The notes: generated by a model from the sequence alone, not told the origin. Numbered from the stretch's first letter, positions 1 to 5,404 are shown. The stretch is DNA of 7,507 nucleotides from SG8-41 sp029864385 (GCA_029864385.1 JAOTTL010000169.1:1-7507), one strand, 5' to 3'. Numbers and translations are program-made.

Positions 1-837
1 CCAGTTCCCGCAGGTGAGGAGCGGCGTCCTCACCAGCGAGAGGTCCGCCGAGCGCGAGCGGTGCCAGTCGTCGAACAGCGGATGCTTCTTCAGCTCTTCG
101 AAAGCGTCGACGCGGTTTCGCGCCAGTTCCTCGTCGGACAGGGTGACCGGTCCCGCCACGGATTCACCTGTGTTCGGATTCCGTTTGGCCTTGTCGCCCC
201 GGCCATACTGTATGTTTGCCACCTGGTGCTTGGCCCAGCGCTCCTGGAACTGGCAAAGGATGCCGCCGTGATAACCGGAATCGCGGTAGCGGTCGTTCTG
301 CCCCTCCCATGGAATGATCGCAGCGAGGTGGGGCGGGTGCTTGCCCGCGACGCGCCACTGGTTGCCCGCGTAGTACGAAATTCCCAGCATTCCCACCTTG
401 CCGTTGCTCCACAGCTGGGTGCCCGCCCACTCGATGCACTGGTAGAGGTCGTCGATCTCCCGCGGGCTCGCCGGATCCATGAAGCCAGGCGACCAGCCGG
501 CGCCGCGTGAATCGACGCGCACCACTGCATAGCCGTGCGGGACCCACCGCTCCGGATCGGTCGTTTCCCAGTTCTGATACTGGTTGGTCGAGCCCGCCAG
601 GATCTCCGGGTAGTCGCCGACCATTTTCTCCCACTGCAGCGGATAGCCGTCCTGGTACGCGAGACCCTTGGCGTAGATGCCGTAGTTCAAGATCACCGGG
701 TAGCGGCCATCCGCCACTGGACGATAGACGTCGGCGCGCAGGACGAGGCCGTCGTCCACCCTGATCGGCTGGTGCCAGGTGATCCGCATGCCGTCGCGGA
801 TCTCGGTGCGTGAGTAAGGATCGGACGCGGTGCTCAT
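1..837 (-). CDS. CocE/NonD family serine hydrolase (peptidase S15-like), N-terminal part, cut by window edge
   Basis: The frame is open from an ATG at 837 to base 1 (279 codons) with no stop, so the C-terminus lies outside the window. Residues from about 12 onward read as the alpha/beta-hydrolase domain of the CocE/NonD group (X-Pro dipeptidyl-peptidase, S15). The nucleophile motif GISYYAG puts the catalytic Ser at about 154. The family's VDSRGAGWSPG block is at 108-118, and Tyr55 in the GIYAKG segment is the likely oxyanion-hole Tyr. The catalytic Asp and His, and the usual C-terminal jelly-roll domain, would lie beyond the edge. Members hydrolyse esters or amides (cocaine esterase, glutaryl-7-ACA acylase, X-Pro peptidases); the substrate cannot be read here. 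No signal peptide is visible, so it is probably cytoplasmic. The start has no good Shine-Dalgarno, but Met1 is kept because the next Met (17) would cut into the domain. A GATAAT hexamer at 874-879 (minus strand) is a possible -10 box without a convincing -35. Confidence 0.86.
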   Translation of the reverse strand, partial: MSTASDPYSRTEIRDGMRITWHQPIRVDDGLVLRADVYRPVADGRYPVILNYGIYAKGLAYQDGYPLQWEKMVGDYPEILAGSTNQYQNWETTDPERWVPHGYAVVRVDSRGAGWSPGFMDPASPREIDDLYQCIEWAGTQLWSNGKVGMLGISYYAGNQWRVAGKHPPHLAAIIPWEGQNDRYRDSGYHGGILCQFQERWAKHQVANIQYGRGDKAKRNPNTGESVAGPVTLSDEELARNRVDAFEELKKHPLFDDWHRSRSADLSLVRTPLLTCGNW

Positions 838-882
838 GCGGGCATTTTCACGAAAACCATTCCAAAAAACCCCATTATCAGC

Positions 883-912
883 CGCAGATATACGCAGATG
901 AACGCAGATAGA
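883..912. repeat. Three tandem 10-bp units of the CGCAGATNNA type
   Basis: Three consecutive decamers, CGCAGATATA, CGCAGATGAA and CGCAGATAGA, share CGCAGAT at positions 1-7 and A at position 10. They lie 46 bp upstream of the hydrolase start. A period of 10 bp is close to one helical turn. Short CGCAGAT-type runs occur between genes in many proteobacteria, so this may be ordinary intergenic repeat rather than a binding site. Confidence 0.6.
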
Positions 913-1131
913 ACCCGATGTCGTTCGATGCATTTGTCCACGTCGATGACGAAGCGTAACGATAAGAAACTCAATCCGCCTGCGATTCCGCCGCGCCGAG
1001 CCCGCGCGCCGGGAGCAAGCGCGAGAGCACTAGCAGAGTGCGTAGAATGGGTCTTATATCCATGCTGGCTTCCTCCTCCCCAGGAGAAAACCGCGATTCA
1101 CGATTCAAGCCGATTTAAAGAGGTACTTGCG
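913..1131. other. Intergenic stretch with no recognisable gene
   Basis: An open frame crosses this stretch, but its translation is low-complexity and rich in Arg, Pro and Ala, has no recognisable domain and lacks a ribosome binding site. I see no RNA gene or terminator here. Confidence 0.5.
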
Positions 1132-1216
1132 GTGAATTACCGGGTAATTTATTCCAACCACCAGAGCACGGCAAGCTGTGGGTGGCAATTCACTAAATCA
1201 TAGGGCAAGTTGCCCT
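1132..1216. repeat. Nested inverted repeats, including two 15-bp palindromes
   Basis: AATTACC/GGTAATT arms with a single central base occupy 1135-1149, and AGGGCAA/TTGCCCT arms with a single central base occupy 1202-1216. A longer-range pair, GTGAATT at 1132-1138 and AATTCAC at 1187-1193, encloses CCACC at 1158-1162 and GGTGG at 1181-1185, so the segment could fold as an extended stem. No T-run follows either short palindrome, so neither looks like an ordinary rho-independent terminator. Function is unknown; an old mobile-element end, an operator pair or a structured RNA are all possible. Confidence 0.5.
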
Positions 1217-1315
1217 TATCGTGCAGTCTTGTGCGCGCCGGCAGTCATGGTACGGTTCGCCTGTCGGGTGCGAATTCGCAATCATGCGGCAATCGGGGTT
1301 TGAAATAGACCCCGA

Positions 1316-1381
1316 CACGTCCATCACCACCAGCACCCAGTGACTGCGCAAGAGGATCGATTCGCAGCGGAACAGGTCCAG
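1316..1381 (-). pseudogene. Internal scrap of an integrase-core (DDE) transposase
   Basis: On the minus strand this encodes about 22 residues reading LDLFRCESILLRSHWVLVVMDV. I recognise this from family knowledge as the segment around the first catalytic Asp (in DLF) of a group of integrase-core transposases. Both sides are lost: upstream it joins abruptly to a 25-bp repeat, and downstream the frame continues as SGSISNPDCRMI, which no longer matches well. It is therefore a dead fragment. The C-terminal remnant at 5164-5361 appears to belong to the same transposase type, but the two pieces do not overlap, so they could come from one element or two. Confidence 0.6.
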
Positions 1382-1405
1382 GCTTGGGACTTTTTGGGAC
1401 AGTTG
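1381..1405. repeat. 25-bp direct repeat, copy 1
   Basis: A 25-bp stretch beginning GGCTTGGGAC and ending GGGACAGTTG is identical to 5132-5156, in the same orientation. Internally it holds two TTGGGAC-like blocks separated by T residues. It abuts the transposase scrap at 1316-1381, as copy 2 abuts the transposase remnant at 5164-5361. The best guess is a terminal or transposase-binding sequence of that insertion-sequence type. Confidence 0.75.
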
Positions 1406-1516
1406 CCGGGAAAAGGTTGTCACATAGAGAGTTATTGTTAGATATCGCTAGAAATTACAAGACGCTGTTTTAACTGGAATCGTGCTGTAAGTCATTGTTC
1501 TGCGTGAAGGCATTTT

Positions 1517-1564
1517 CGCCCTGCAAAGGCGTGTACGCCAGTTCGATTCCGACCCCCGCCTCCA
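1517..1564 (+). pseudogene. 3' half of a tRNA-Cys(GCA): probable integration (att) scar
   Basis: The segment reads as the anticodon arm, variable loop, T-arm and 3' acceptor strand of tRNA-Cys. It has an anticodon loop CTGCAAA (1521-1527) with GCA at 1523-1525 after the conserved T33, closed by CGCC/GGCG. A 4-nt variable loop (1533-1536) follows, then a T-loop TTCGATT (1542-1548), an acceptor strand CCCCGCC, discriminator T and CCA ending at 1564. A T at position 73 is typical of bacterial tRNA-Cys. Upstream there is no GGCGGGG-like 5' acceptor strand and no D-arm. The T-stem GCCAG/CCGAC has two broken pairs; GTCGG would restore it. It is therefore not a working tRNA. Such a 3' segment is what tyrosine-recombinase elements leave at the distal end after inserting into a tRNA gene. 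Confidence 0.72.
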
Positions 1565-1856
1565 ATATTTTCAATGAGGTACAGTAATAGGTAGATATTG
1601 TGCCTCGCCATAATTCGCGTCGCGGATTTTCAGCTACTGAGCGGCTGCCGGCGGGCACCGAATCGGGCATGATGCGCGCCGGTTGCACTGGGCGCGAGCA
1701 ATCGTCGCGGTGCTCTCGGACGGCTTGAAGTTAAGCGTCTTGTTCTTGCGTGTGACCAACGGAGGACGTTGTCACCGCGCGCTCGGGCCTGGCGTGCCGG
1801 ATCGGCCGCAAGAAGCGGCGATGTTCCCGAGGTCCGATTTCCGACATCGACTCGCG
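1565..1856. other. Intergenic stretch with no recognisable gene
   Basis: Overlapping short frames on both strands give arginine- and alanine-rich translations with no family I recognise. No ribosome binding site, RNA gene or terminator stands out. It may be heavily decayed mobile DNA, given the neighbours on both sides. Confidence 0.4.
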
Positions 1857-1940
1857 GCTGGCGCACTCGTGCTCGCGAAATCGGTGCTGGGAGGTTTGCA
1901 TCACGAGTATTCGATCGCAACTGCACCGGCGGGCATGTGA
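1857..1940 (+). pseudogene. Possible C-terminal tail of a transposase, very decayed
   Basis: The plus-strand frame ending at the TGA 1938-1940 contains VLGGLHHEYS (1884-1913). This resembles the closing residues of some integrase-core transposases, which commonly end in a GLHHxY-type motif shortly before the stop. Nothing upstream in the frame is recognisable as the rest of such a protein, and the match is short, so chance cannot be excluded. Confidence 0.27.
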
Positions 1941-1998
1941 TCGTTCGCAGGAATCGGGCGGAACCAGGCTCGACGCGAATATTTGGGGAGCACAGGCC

Positions 1999-3663
1999 CT
2001 ATTCGCCGTAGCCGTCCTCGACCATCACCTCCAGCAGCGTCGGTCCGGATGCGCTCATCCCGGCCTGCAGCATCGGGACGATATCGTCGGCCGTTGTGAT
2101 GCGATGGGCGTCGACGCCCATGCCCTTGGCCATGGTGACGAAATCGAGCCTGGGATTGCGTAGGTCCATGCCGATGAAGCGTTCGCTACCGCGAAATGCG
2201 ACCAGGCGCTCCTTCAGGATCCGATAGCTGCGGTTGTTGGCGATGACGTAGGTGATGGGCAGCTTCATGTGGGCGGCGGTCCACAGGGCCTGGATGCTGT
2301 ACATTGCACTGCCGTCGCCGATGATCGCGACTACGGGGCGCTCGGGCAGGGCGAGGTGCATGCCGATGACGCCGCCCATGGCGAAGCCGATCCCACCGCT
2401 CGCATTGCCGAAGTAGCATCTCGAATCTTTCTGCCGCAGCAAATTGAGCAGCGGGGCAGAAGTGGTCAGCCCTTCGTCGCACACCAGCGCGTTCGACGGC
2501 AGCGTGTCAGCGATCCGCAGCATCAGGCTGCGCGGGTCGATCGGCTTTGCGCCTGCGGCCGCTTGCGCCTCGGCCGCGAGACGCTCCCGCTTTGCGCTCC
2601 AGTTCGTGCTGCCCAGGGCCTCAAGCCGGCGGTTGGCCTCGGCGGCGCGCGCAGAACCGCGTTTTGCGCGCAGGATCGGAATCAGCGCCGCCAGCGTTTC
2701 TTTGACCTCGGCGTTGATCGCGATCTCCGCCGGGTAGTTCTTGCCGATCTCCTGGGTCCGTTCGTTGATCTGCACGATGGGCATGCCATCGGGCAGCGCA
2801 TCTATGGGGCTGTAGACCGACATGCGCAGTACATCGGCGCCCAGGCTCACCAGCAGGTCGTAGGACTGCAAGACCGTGCGCACCTCGCGCTGGATGCGAC
2901 TGAGTGCACCCATGAACGCCGGGTGCTCCGAAGGAAATTGCGCGCTGTAAGGGCTCGCCTGCTGATAGACCGGCGCGCCGAGCAGTTCGGCGACCTGGGC
3001 GGCTTCGCCCCAGGCGTCGCGAAAAGACAGTTCGTGGCCTGCCATGACGACGGGATTGGACGCAGCAAGGAGGCGATCGGCGAATCGTGCCAGTACCGCA
3101 TCCGAGGGGCGGGTTGCGGTTTCGACGCGAGTCGACTTGCCCAGGTCGAGTTCGCCCTCGTCGTCGAGAATGTCTCCGGGCAGGCTGATGAACACGGGCC
3201 CGGTCGGCGGTGCGGTGGCGATCTTGGCGGCACGGCGCACGATCCGCGGCAGGTCCTCGAAGCGGGTGACTTCGATCGCCCATTTCACCTGGGACTGGGC
3301 GATGGGCACGAGCGGGTCGTACAGCAGCGGCTCGCTCAGGCCATGGCCCTGCTCCTGCTGTCCCGCGGTGATCAGTACCGGTGAGCCGTACCACTTCGCG
3401 TTGAACAACGATCCCATGGCGTTGCCCAGTCCGGGCGCCACGTGCACGTTGCACGCGCCGATTGACCCCGAAGCCCGTGCATACCCGTCGGCCATGGCGA
3501 CCACGATCGATTCCTGCAGACCGAGGACGTAGCGCAACTCAGACTGATTGCCGAGGGCTTCCATGATCGGAAGCTCGGTGGTGCCTGGATTGCCGAACAT
3601 GTAGCGCACGCCCTCGGAGGCGAGCAGGGAAAGGAATGCGGAGCGGCCGGTAAATTTCGTCAC
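1999..3663 (-). CDS. Thiamine-diphosphate-dependent enzyme, benzoylformate decarboxylase/acetolactate synthase-like
   Basis: A GTG at 3661-3663 gives 554 residues, a normal length for the family. The Pyr domain (about 1-170) has FGNPGTTELP at 23-32, the activating Glu51 in GLQES and His74 in NVHVAPGLGNAMG. These correspond by pattern to Glu47 and His70 of Pseudomonas benzoylformate decarboxylase. A central domain (about 190-330) follows, then the PP domain with the ThDP/Mg motif GDG at 449-451 and NN at 476-477. The enzyme should cleave or carboligate a 2-oxo acid; benzoylformate, oxalyl-CoA-like or acetohydroxy-acid chemistry cannot be told apart here. The open frame continues upstream to an ATG at 3906, but those residues are antisense to a transposase fragment and are rejected. 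An ATGATG at 3715-3720 is an alternative start lacking a good Shine-Dalgarno; an AGGCGA 9 nt before the GTG supports the choice made. A TATACT (3729-3734, minus) is a possible -10 without a -35. No neighbour shares its transcript. Confidence 0.88.
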   Translation of the reverse strand: MTKFTGRSAFLSLLASEGVRYMFGNPGTTELPIMEALGNQSELRYVLGLQESIVVAMADGYARASGSIGACNVHVAPGLGNAMGSLFNAKWYGSPVLITAGQQEQGHGLSEPLLYDPLVPIAQSQVKWAIEVTRFEDLPRIVRRAAKIATAPPTGPVFISLPGDILDDEGELDLGKSTRVETATRPSDAVLARFADRLLAASNPVVMAGHELSFRDAWGEAAQVAELLGAPVYQQASPYSAQFPSEHPAFMGALSRIQREVRTVLQSYDLLVSLGADVLRMSVYSPIDALPDGMPIVQINERTQEIGKNYPAEIAINAEVKETLAALIPILRAKRGSARAAEANRRLEALGSTNWSAKRERLAAEAQAAAGAKPIDPRSLMLRIADTLPSNALVCDEGLTTSAPLLNLLRQKDSRCYFGNASGGIGFAMGGVIGMHLALPERPVVAIIGDGSAMYSIQALWTAAHMKLPITYVIANNRSYRILKERLVAFRGSERFIGMDLRNPRLDFVTMAKGMGVDAHRITTADDIVPMLQAGMSASGPTLLEVMVEDGYGE

Positions 3664-3699
3664 GGGAGTCGATCGCCTATGCAGGGTTGGTCGAAAAGC

Positions 3700-3715
3700 G
3701 GTGACGTTGGTCACC
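3700..3715. promoter_or_regulatory. Operator-like palindrome upstream of the ThDP enzyme
   Basis: Perfect 6-bp arms, GGTGAC and GTCACC, are separated by GTTG. The site lies 36 bp upstream of the chosen GTG start and 13 bp downstream of the TATACT hexamer at 3729-3734 (minus strand). That position would suit a repressor operator in the leader. It could equally be a chance palindrome or part of the mobile-element junction. Confidence 0.35.
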
Positions 3716-3742
3716 ATCATCGCCGGCAAGTATAGCGCGCGA

Positions 3743-3898
3743 CCGCCGGAACGCCGGCCGCTGCAGGCACGGCGCACTATCTTTACTGACGCCGAGCGCC
3801 GCCAGCTTACTGAGAAGGCGAGGGTGCTTGGGCGCAGGGCGCTGCGTGAGCTTGGCACGATCATCATGCTCGAGACACTGTTTCGATGGCACCGACAG
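3743..3898 (+). pseudogene. N-terminal fragment of an integrase-core transposase
   Basis: The plus-strand frame reads FTDAERRQLTEKARVLGRRA and, after a short gap, FRWHRQ. This parallels the transposase at 6476-7483 (FTDAERALLARKAKAVGCKA, then LRWHRR) and marks the N-terminal helix-turn-helix part of that family. The leading ENRxL-type helix is eroded to ERRPLQARR. After HRQ the family sequence is lost, and the frame stops at 3917-3919. The D-D-E catalytic core is absent, so this is a dead fragment of about 50 codons. It belongs to a different element type from the pieces at 1316 and 5164. It lies directly upstream of, and divergent from, the ThDP enzyme, so its insertion probably reshaped that gene's upstream region. 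Confidence 0.75.
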
Positions 3899-3957
3899 GT
3901 CTTCAAGCCTTCGTTATGAATTTTCGGGAGCCACAGGCCGGGGAGGCGCAGGTCATC

Positions 3958-3979
3958 AGGCGTTCATGCACCAACGCCT
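3958..3979. repeat. Hairpin-forming inverted repeat upstream of the toxin-antitoxin promoter
   Basis: AGGCGTT (3958-3964) and AACGCCT (3973-3979) are perfect 7-bp arms around an 8-nt loop. No T-run follows on either strand, so a rho-independent terminator is unlikely. It ends 15 bp before the -35 box of the toxin-antitoxin promoter and might be an upstream regulatory site or a mobile-element end. Confidence 0.4.
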
Positions 3980-3994
3980 TGCTGTGAATGCGCG

Positions 3995-4023
3995 TTGATA
4001 CGATCCGTCATTTGTCGTATACT
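3995..4023 (+). promoter_or_regulatory. Promoter of the Xre/RES toxin-antitoxin operon, with overlapping inverted repeat
   Basis: A TTGATA -35 box (3995-4000) and a TATACT -10 box (4018-4023) are separated by exactly 17 bp, a near-consensus sigma-70 layout. Transcription would start near 4030, 25-30 bp before the antitoxin start. An inverted repeat, ATACGA (3998-4003) and TCGTAT (4015-4020), overlaps both boxes, with arm centres 17 bp apart. Antitoxins of this class usually repress their own operon, so this is the natural candidate operator. That role is inferred from position, not demonstrated. Confidence 0.7.
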
Positions 4024-4056
4024 GAATAGACACTTGACCCTACGCGGGAGGCTGGC

Positions 4057-4482
4057 GTGACTTCAACAGCGCTTTCTCTGCTTGGCGCCCCAAGGCTGTT
4101 CCGGGCGTCGAATCCCTTCGACCTCGACCGCGAGATCCGGCGCGGCTTTCCGGCTGAATCGTTGATGCGTTTCAAGCGCGACGCAGGATTCTCCTTCGAG
4201 GAGATCGCCGCGTTTCTCGACATCAGCACCAAGACCATTGAGCGCGTGATCGCGCGCCGTGCACGCTTGAGCCAGGGCGCCAGCGATCGCCTGTATCGTG
4301 TAGCCAGCATTCTGGCGCTTGCGGAGCACGTACTGGAAGATCGCAAGGAGGCACTCGCCTGGTTGCACGCGCCGCAGCATGGGCTGGGCGGCCGGGTACC
4401 CGTTGAGCTGCTGGCGACCGAGGCCGGTTCAAGAGAAGTCGAGACTTTGCTGGAACGCATCGAGCACGGGTTTCTGGCGTGA
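4057..4482 (+). CDS. Xre/MbcA/ParS-type antitoxin of a RES toxin-antitoxin module
   Basis: This is a 141-residue protein starting at GTG 4057, with GGGAGG (4046-4051) 5 nt upstream as ribosome binding site. Residues about 32-70 form the Xre-like helix-turn-helix (AGFSFEEIAAFLDIS then TKTIERVIARRARLS), which should bind the operator. Residues about 96-139 are the DUF2384/ParS toxin-binding domain: ALAWLHAPQHGLGG, then PVELLATEAG and the closing LLERIEHGF. Family knowledge: these antitoxins bind and block the active site of the RES toxin and autoregulate the operon. The stop overlaps the toxin start by 4 bp (GTGA), which implies translational coupling. Length, domain order and gene order (antitoxin first) are all typical. 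I see no damage. The partner is the toxin at 4479-4943. Confidence 0.93.
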   Translation: MTSTALSLLGAPRLFRASNPFDLDREIRRGFPAESLMRFKRDAGFSFEEIAAFLDISTKTIERVIARRARLSQGASDRLYRVASILALAEHVLEDRKEALAWLHAPQHGLGGRVPVELLATEAGSREVETLLERIEHGFLA

Positions 4483-4943
4483 TCCGCGCGTGGCGGATCG
4501 CCAAGGCGCGGTACGCCAGCGAGGCGTTTTCCGGAACCGGCGGCCTGAGCGTCGAGGGCCGCTGGCACTTCAAGGGCAACCGGGTCATTTACTCTGCATC
4601 TTCGCTCGCGCTTGCGGCCCTCGAAGTATTCGTGCATCTGTATCGTGCACACGCCAGGATCCGCTGGGTCGCGTTCGAGGTCGACATTCCAGAATTCGTG
4701 CGTGTGACCAACCTGCCGGTCCGGCAGCTCCCGAGAGACTGGCGCCACGAGCCGCCGCACGCAGGCACCATGAAAATCGGCAGCGATTGGATCCAAGGTG
4801 GCACTACCGCAGTGCTGCGCACGCCGTCGGTGATCATTCCGACCGAGTGCAACTACATCCTCAATCCCGCTCATCCTGAATTTCGTAACCTGCGCATCGG
4901 TCCGGCTGTGCCCTTCAGCTTCGATTCGCGGATGTGGAAGTGA
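4479..4943 (+). CDS. RES-domain toxin (NAD-degrading toxin family)
   Basis: This is a 154-residue protein starting at GTG 4479, overlapping the antitoxin stop. It has the RES-family layout: an N-terminal AWRIAKARYA, Arg28 in EGRWHFKG, Tyr38 in RVIYSASS, Glu49 in LAALEVFVH, and SVIIPTECNYILNP at 117-130 with Ser117. In studied RES toxins the conserved Arg, Tyr, Glu and Ser form the active site that breaks down NAD+ (phosphorolysis or hydrolysis) or, in ParT, ADP-ribosylates a target. Which activity applies here cannot be read from sequence. The protein has no signal or membrane segment, so it acts in the cytoplasm. All key residues are present and the length is normal, so it looks functional. 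GRWH replaces the more common GRWN, a minor deviation. It shares a promoter with the antitoxin and is followed at once by a relic of another toxin. Confidence 0.93.
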   Translation: MIRAWRIAKARYASEAFSGTGGLSVEGRWHFKGNRVIYSASSLALAALEVFVHLYRAHARIRWVAFEVDIPEFVRVTNLPVRQLPRDWRHEPPHAGTMKIGSDWIQGGTTAVLRTPSVIIPTECNYILNPAHPEFRNLRIGPAVPFSFDSRMWK

Positions 4944-5109
4944 TGGTGGAACTCGTAGTGTTCGGGAACTCAGCGGCACCGTTGAAAGAACGCGGCTTGA
5001 CACTGTGGTGAGTCTGCTCGCGGGCGGCGACAAGCGCACCCAGGACCGGGACATCAAGACGGCGATCGAACTGGCGCGAGGATTGAGCGCGCGATTTCAA
5101 TCCCGCGCC
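4943..5109 (+). pseudogene. Frameshifted C-terminal remnant of a RelE/HigB-type toxin
   Basis: From about 5001 to the TAG at 5107-5109 one frame reads VVSLLAGGDKRTQDRDIKTA followed by IELARGL. This is the conserved C-terminal strand and helix of the RelE/ParE 'addiction module killer' (HigB-like) toxins. Just before it, KERGLTL is in a different frame. Adding one G near 4996 would join them as RGLTLVVSLLAGGDK, the expected family sequence, so a single-base deletion separates the halves. The upstream two thirds of a normal toxin of about 95-100 residues is missing. An ATG at 4943 overlapping the RES stop opens a 22-codon frame that ends at the frameshift. No matching antitoxin follows, so the module is dead. 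Confidence 0.62.
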
Positions 5110-5131
5110 TAGGTTACATACGAGACAATGC

Positions 5132-5156
5132 GGCTTGGGACTTTTTGGGACAGTTG
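5132..5156. repeat. 25-bp direct repeat, copy 2
   Basis: This is identical over all 25 bases to 1381-1405 and in the same orientation; identity ends with cgg shared after one mismatch. It lies at the 3' (C-terminal) end of the transposase remnant, 7 bp from the recognisable coding part, where an insertion-sequence terminus would be expected. Confidence 0.75.
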
Positions 5157-5163
5157 GCGGTTG

Positions 5164-5361
5164 ATGATCAAGCGATACGGGGGCAGGGAATGAAACGCTG
5201 GCGCGGAGAGCTGGCGTGGTGCCGTCGAGCGAGCGGTGAACGCGATCGGCGTTGTAATAGTCCCTGAACTCCGCGAGCTTGTGGATCAGGTCGGTAGCAT
5301 TCCAGAAAAATACCCGGTCGAGGTACTCACGCCGGATCGTCCCAATCAGCCATTTGACGAA
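5164..5361 (-). pseudogene. C-terminal remnant of an integrase-core transposase
   Basis: On the minus strand, 66 codons read FVKWLIGTIRREYLDRVFFW, continue through AEFRDYYNADRVHRSLDGTT and end at SLDH. This is the end of the integrase core and the tail typical of a well-known group of DDE transposases, which usually read HPFVERLIGTIRREYLD at this point. Here the catalytic Glu position falls in FVKW, so the E of the family's FVERL is replaced by Lys. The N-terminal three quarters, including the two catalytic Asp, are missing. After SLDH the family's usual end is lost and the frame runs into the 25-bp repeat. It is a dead fragment of probably the same element type as 1316-1381. Confidence 0.78.
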
Positions 5362-5387
5362 TAATCACGAATAAATGCAAATAGATC
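5358..5387. repeat. Degenerate 10-bp-period repeat upstream of the amidohydrolase
   Basis: Three decamers, CGAATAATCA, CGAATAAATG and CAAATAGATC, run in succession and share an A-rich core. The array starts at the edge of the transposase remnant and ends 17 bp before the short frame at 5405. A TTGACG at 5354-5359 could act as a -35 box, but no clear -10 follows at the right distance. Confidence 0.35.
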
Positions 5388-5404
5388 GGGTGGAGTGATT
5401 CTCT

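Noticed and set aside
90..634. Several 70-156-codon frames on both strands within 1-837
   Set aside because: They overlap the edge-cut hydrolase in other frames; only the hydrolase frame shows conserved family motifs.
883..912. A CRISPR-like array
   Set aside because: Units are contiguous 10-bp repeats without spacers, and no cas gene is present.
898..1203. A 101-codon plus-strand frame in the gap after the hydrolase
   Set aside because: It begins inside the 10-bp repeat, has no ribosome site or recognisable domain and runs through the palindromes.
1202..1216. A rho-independent terminator at the AGGGCAA/TTGCCCT palindrome
   Set aside because: A one-base centre cannot form a normal loop without opening pairs, and no T-run follows on either strand.
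1470..1688. A 72-codon minus-strand frame containing GVGIELAYTPLQG
   Set aside because: This sequence is simply the reverse strand of the tRNA-Cys remnant, a common source of false small proteins.
2269..3384. A 371-codon plus-strand frame within the ThDP enzyme gene
   Set aside because: It is a shadow of a high-GC gene on the other strand; its translation has no recognisable domain while the minus strand carries all ThDP motifs.
3664..3906. N-terminal extension of the ThDP enzyme to an ATG at 3906
   Set aside because: These codons are antisense to a recognisable transposase N-terminal fragment, and family members begin about 22 residues before the FGNPG motif, which matches the GTG at 3661-3663.
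4008..5057. A 349-codon minus-strand frame opposite the toxin-antitoxin genes
   Set aside because: It is antisense to two clearly recognisable proteins, its translation is low-complexity and unfamiliar, and it starts inside the dead RelE-type fragment.
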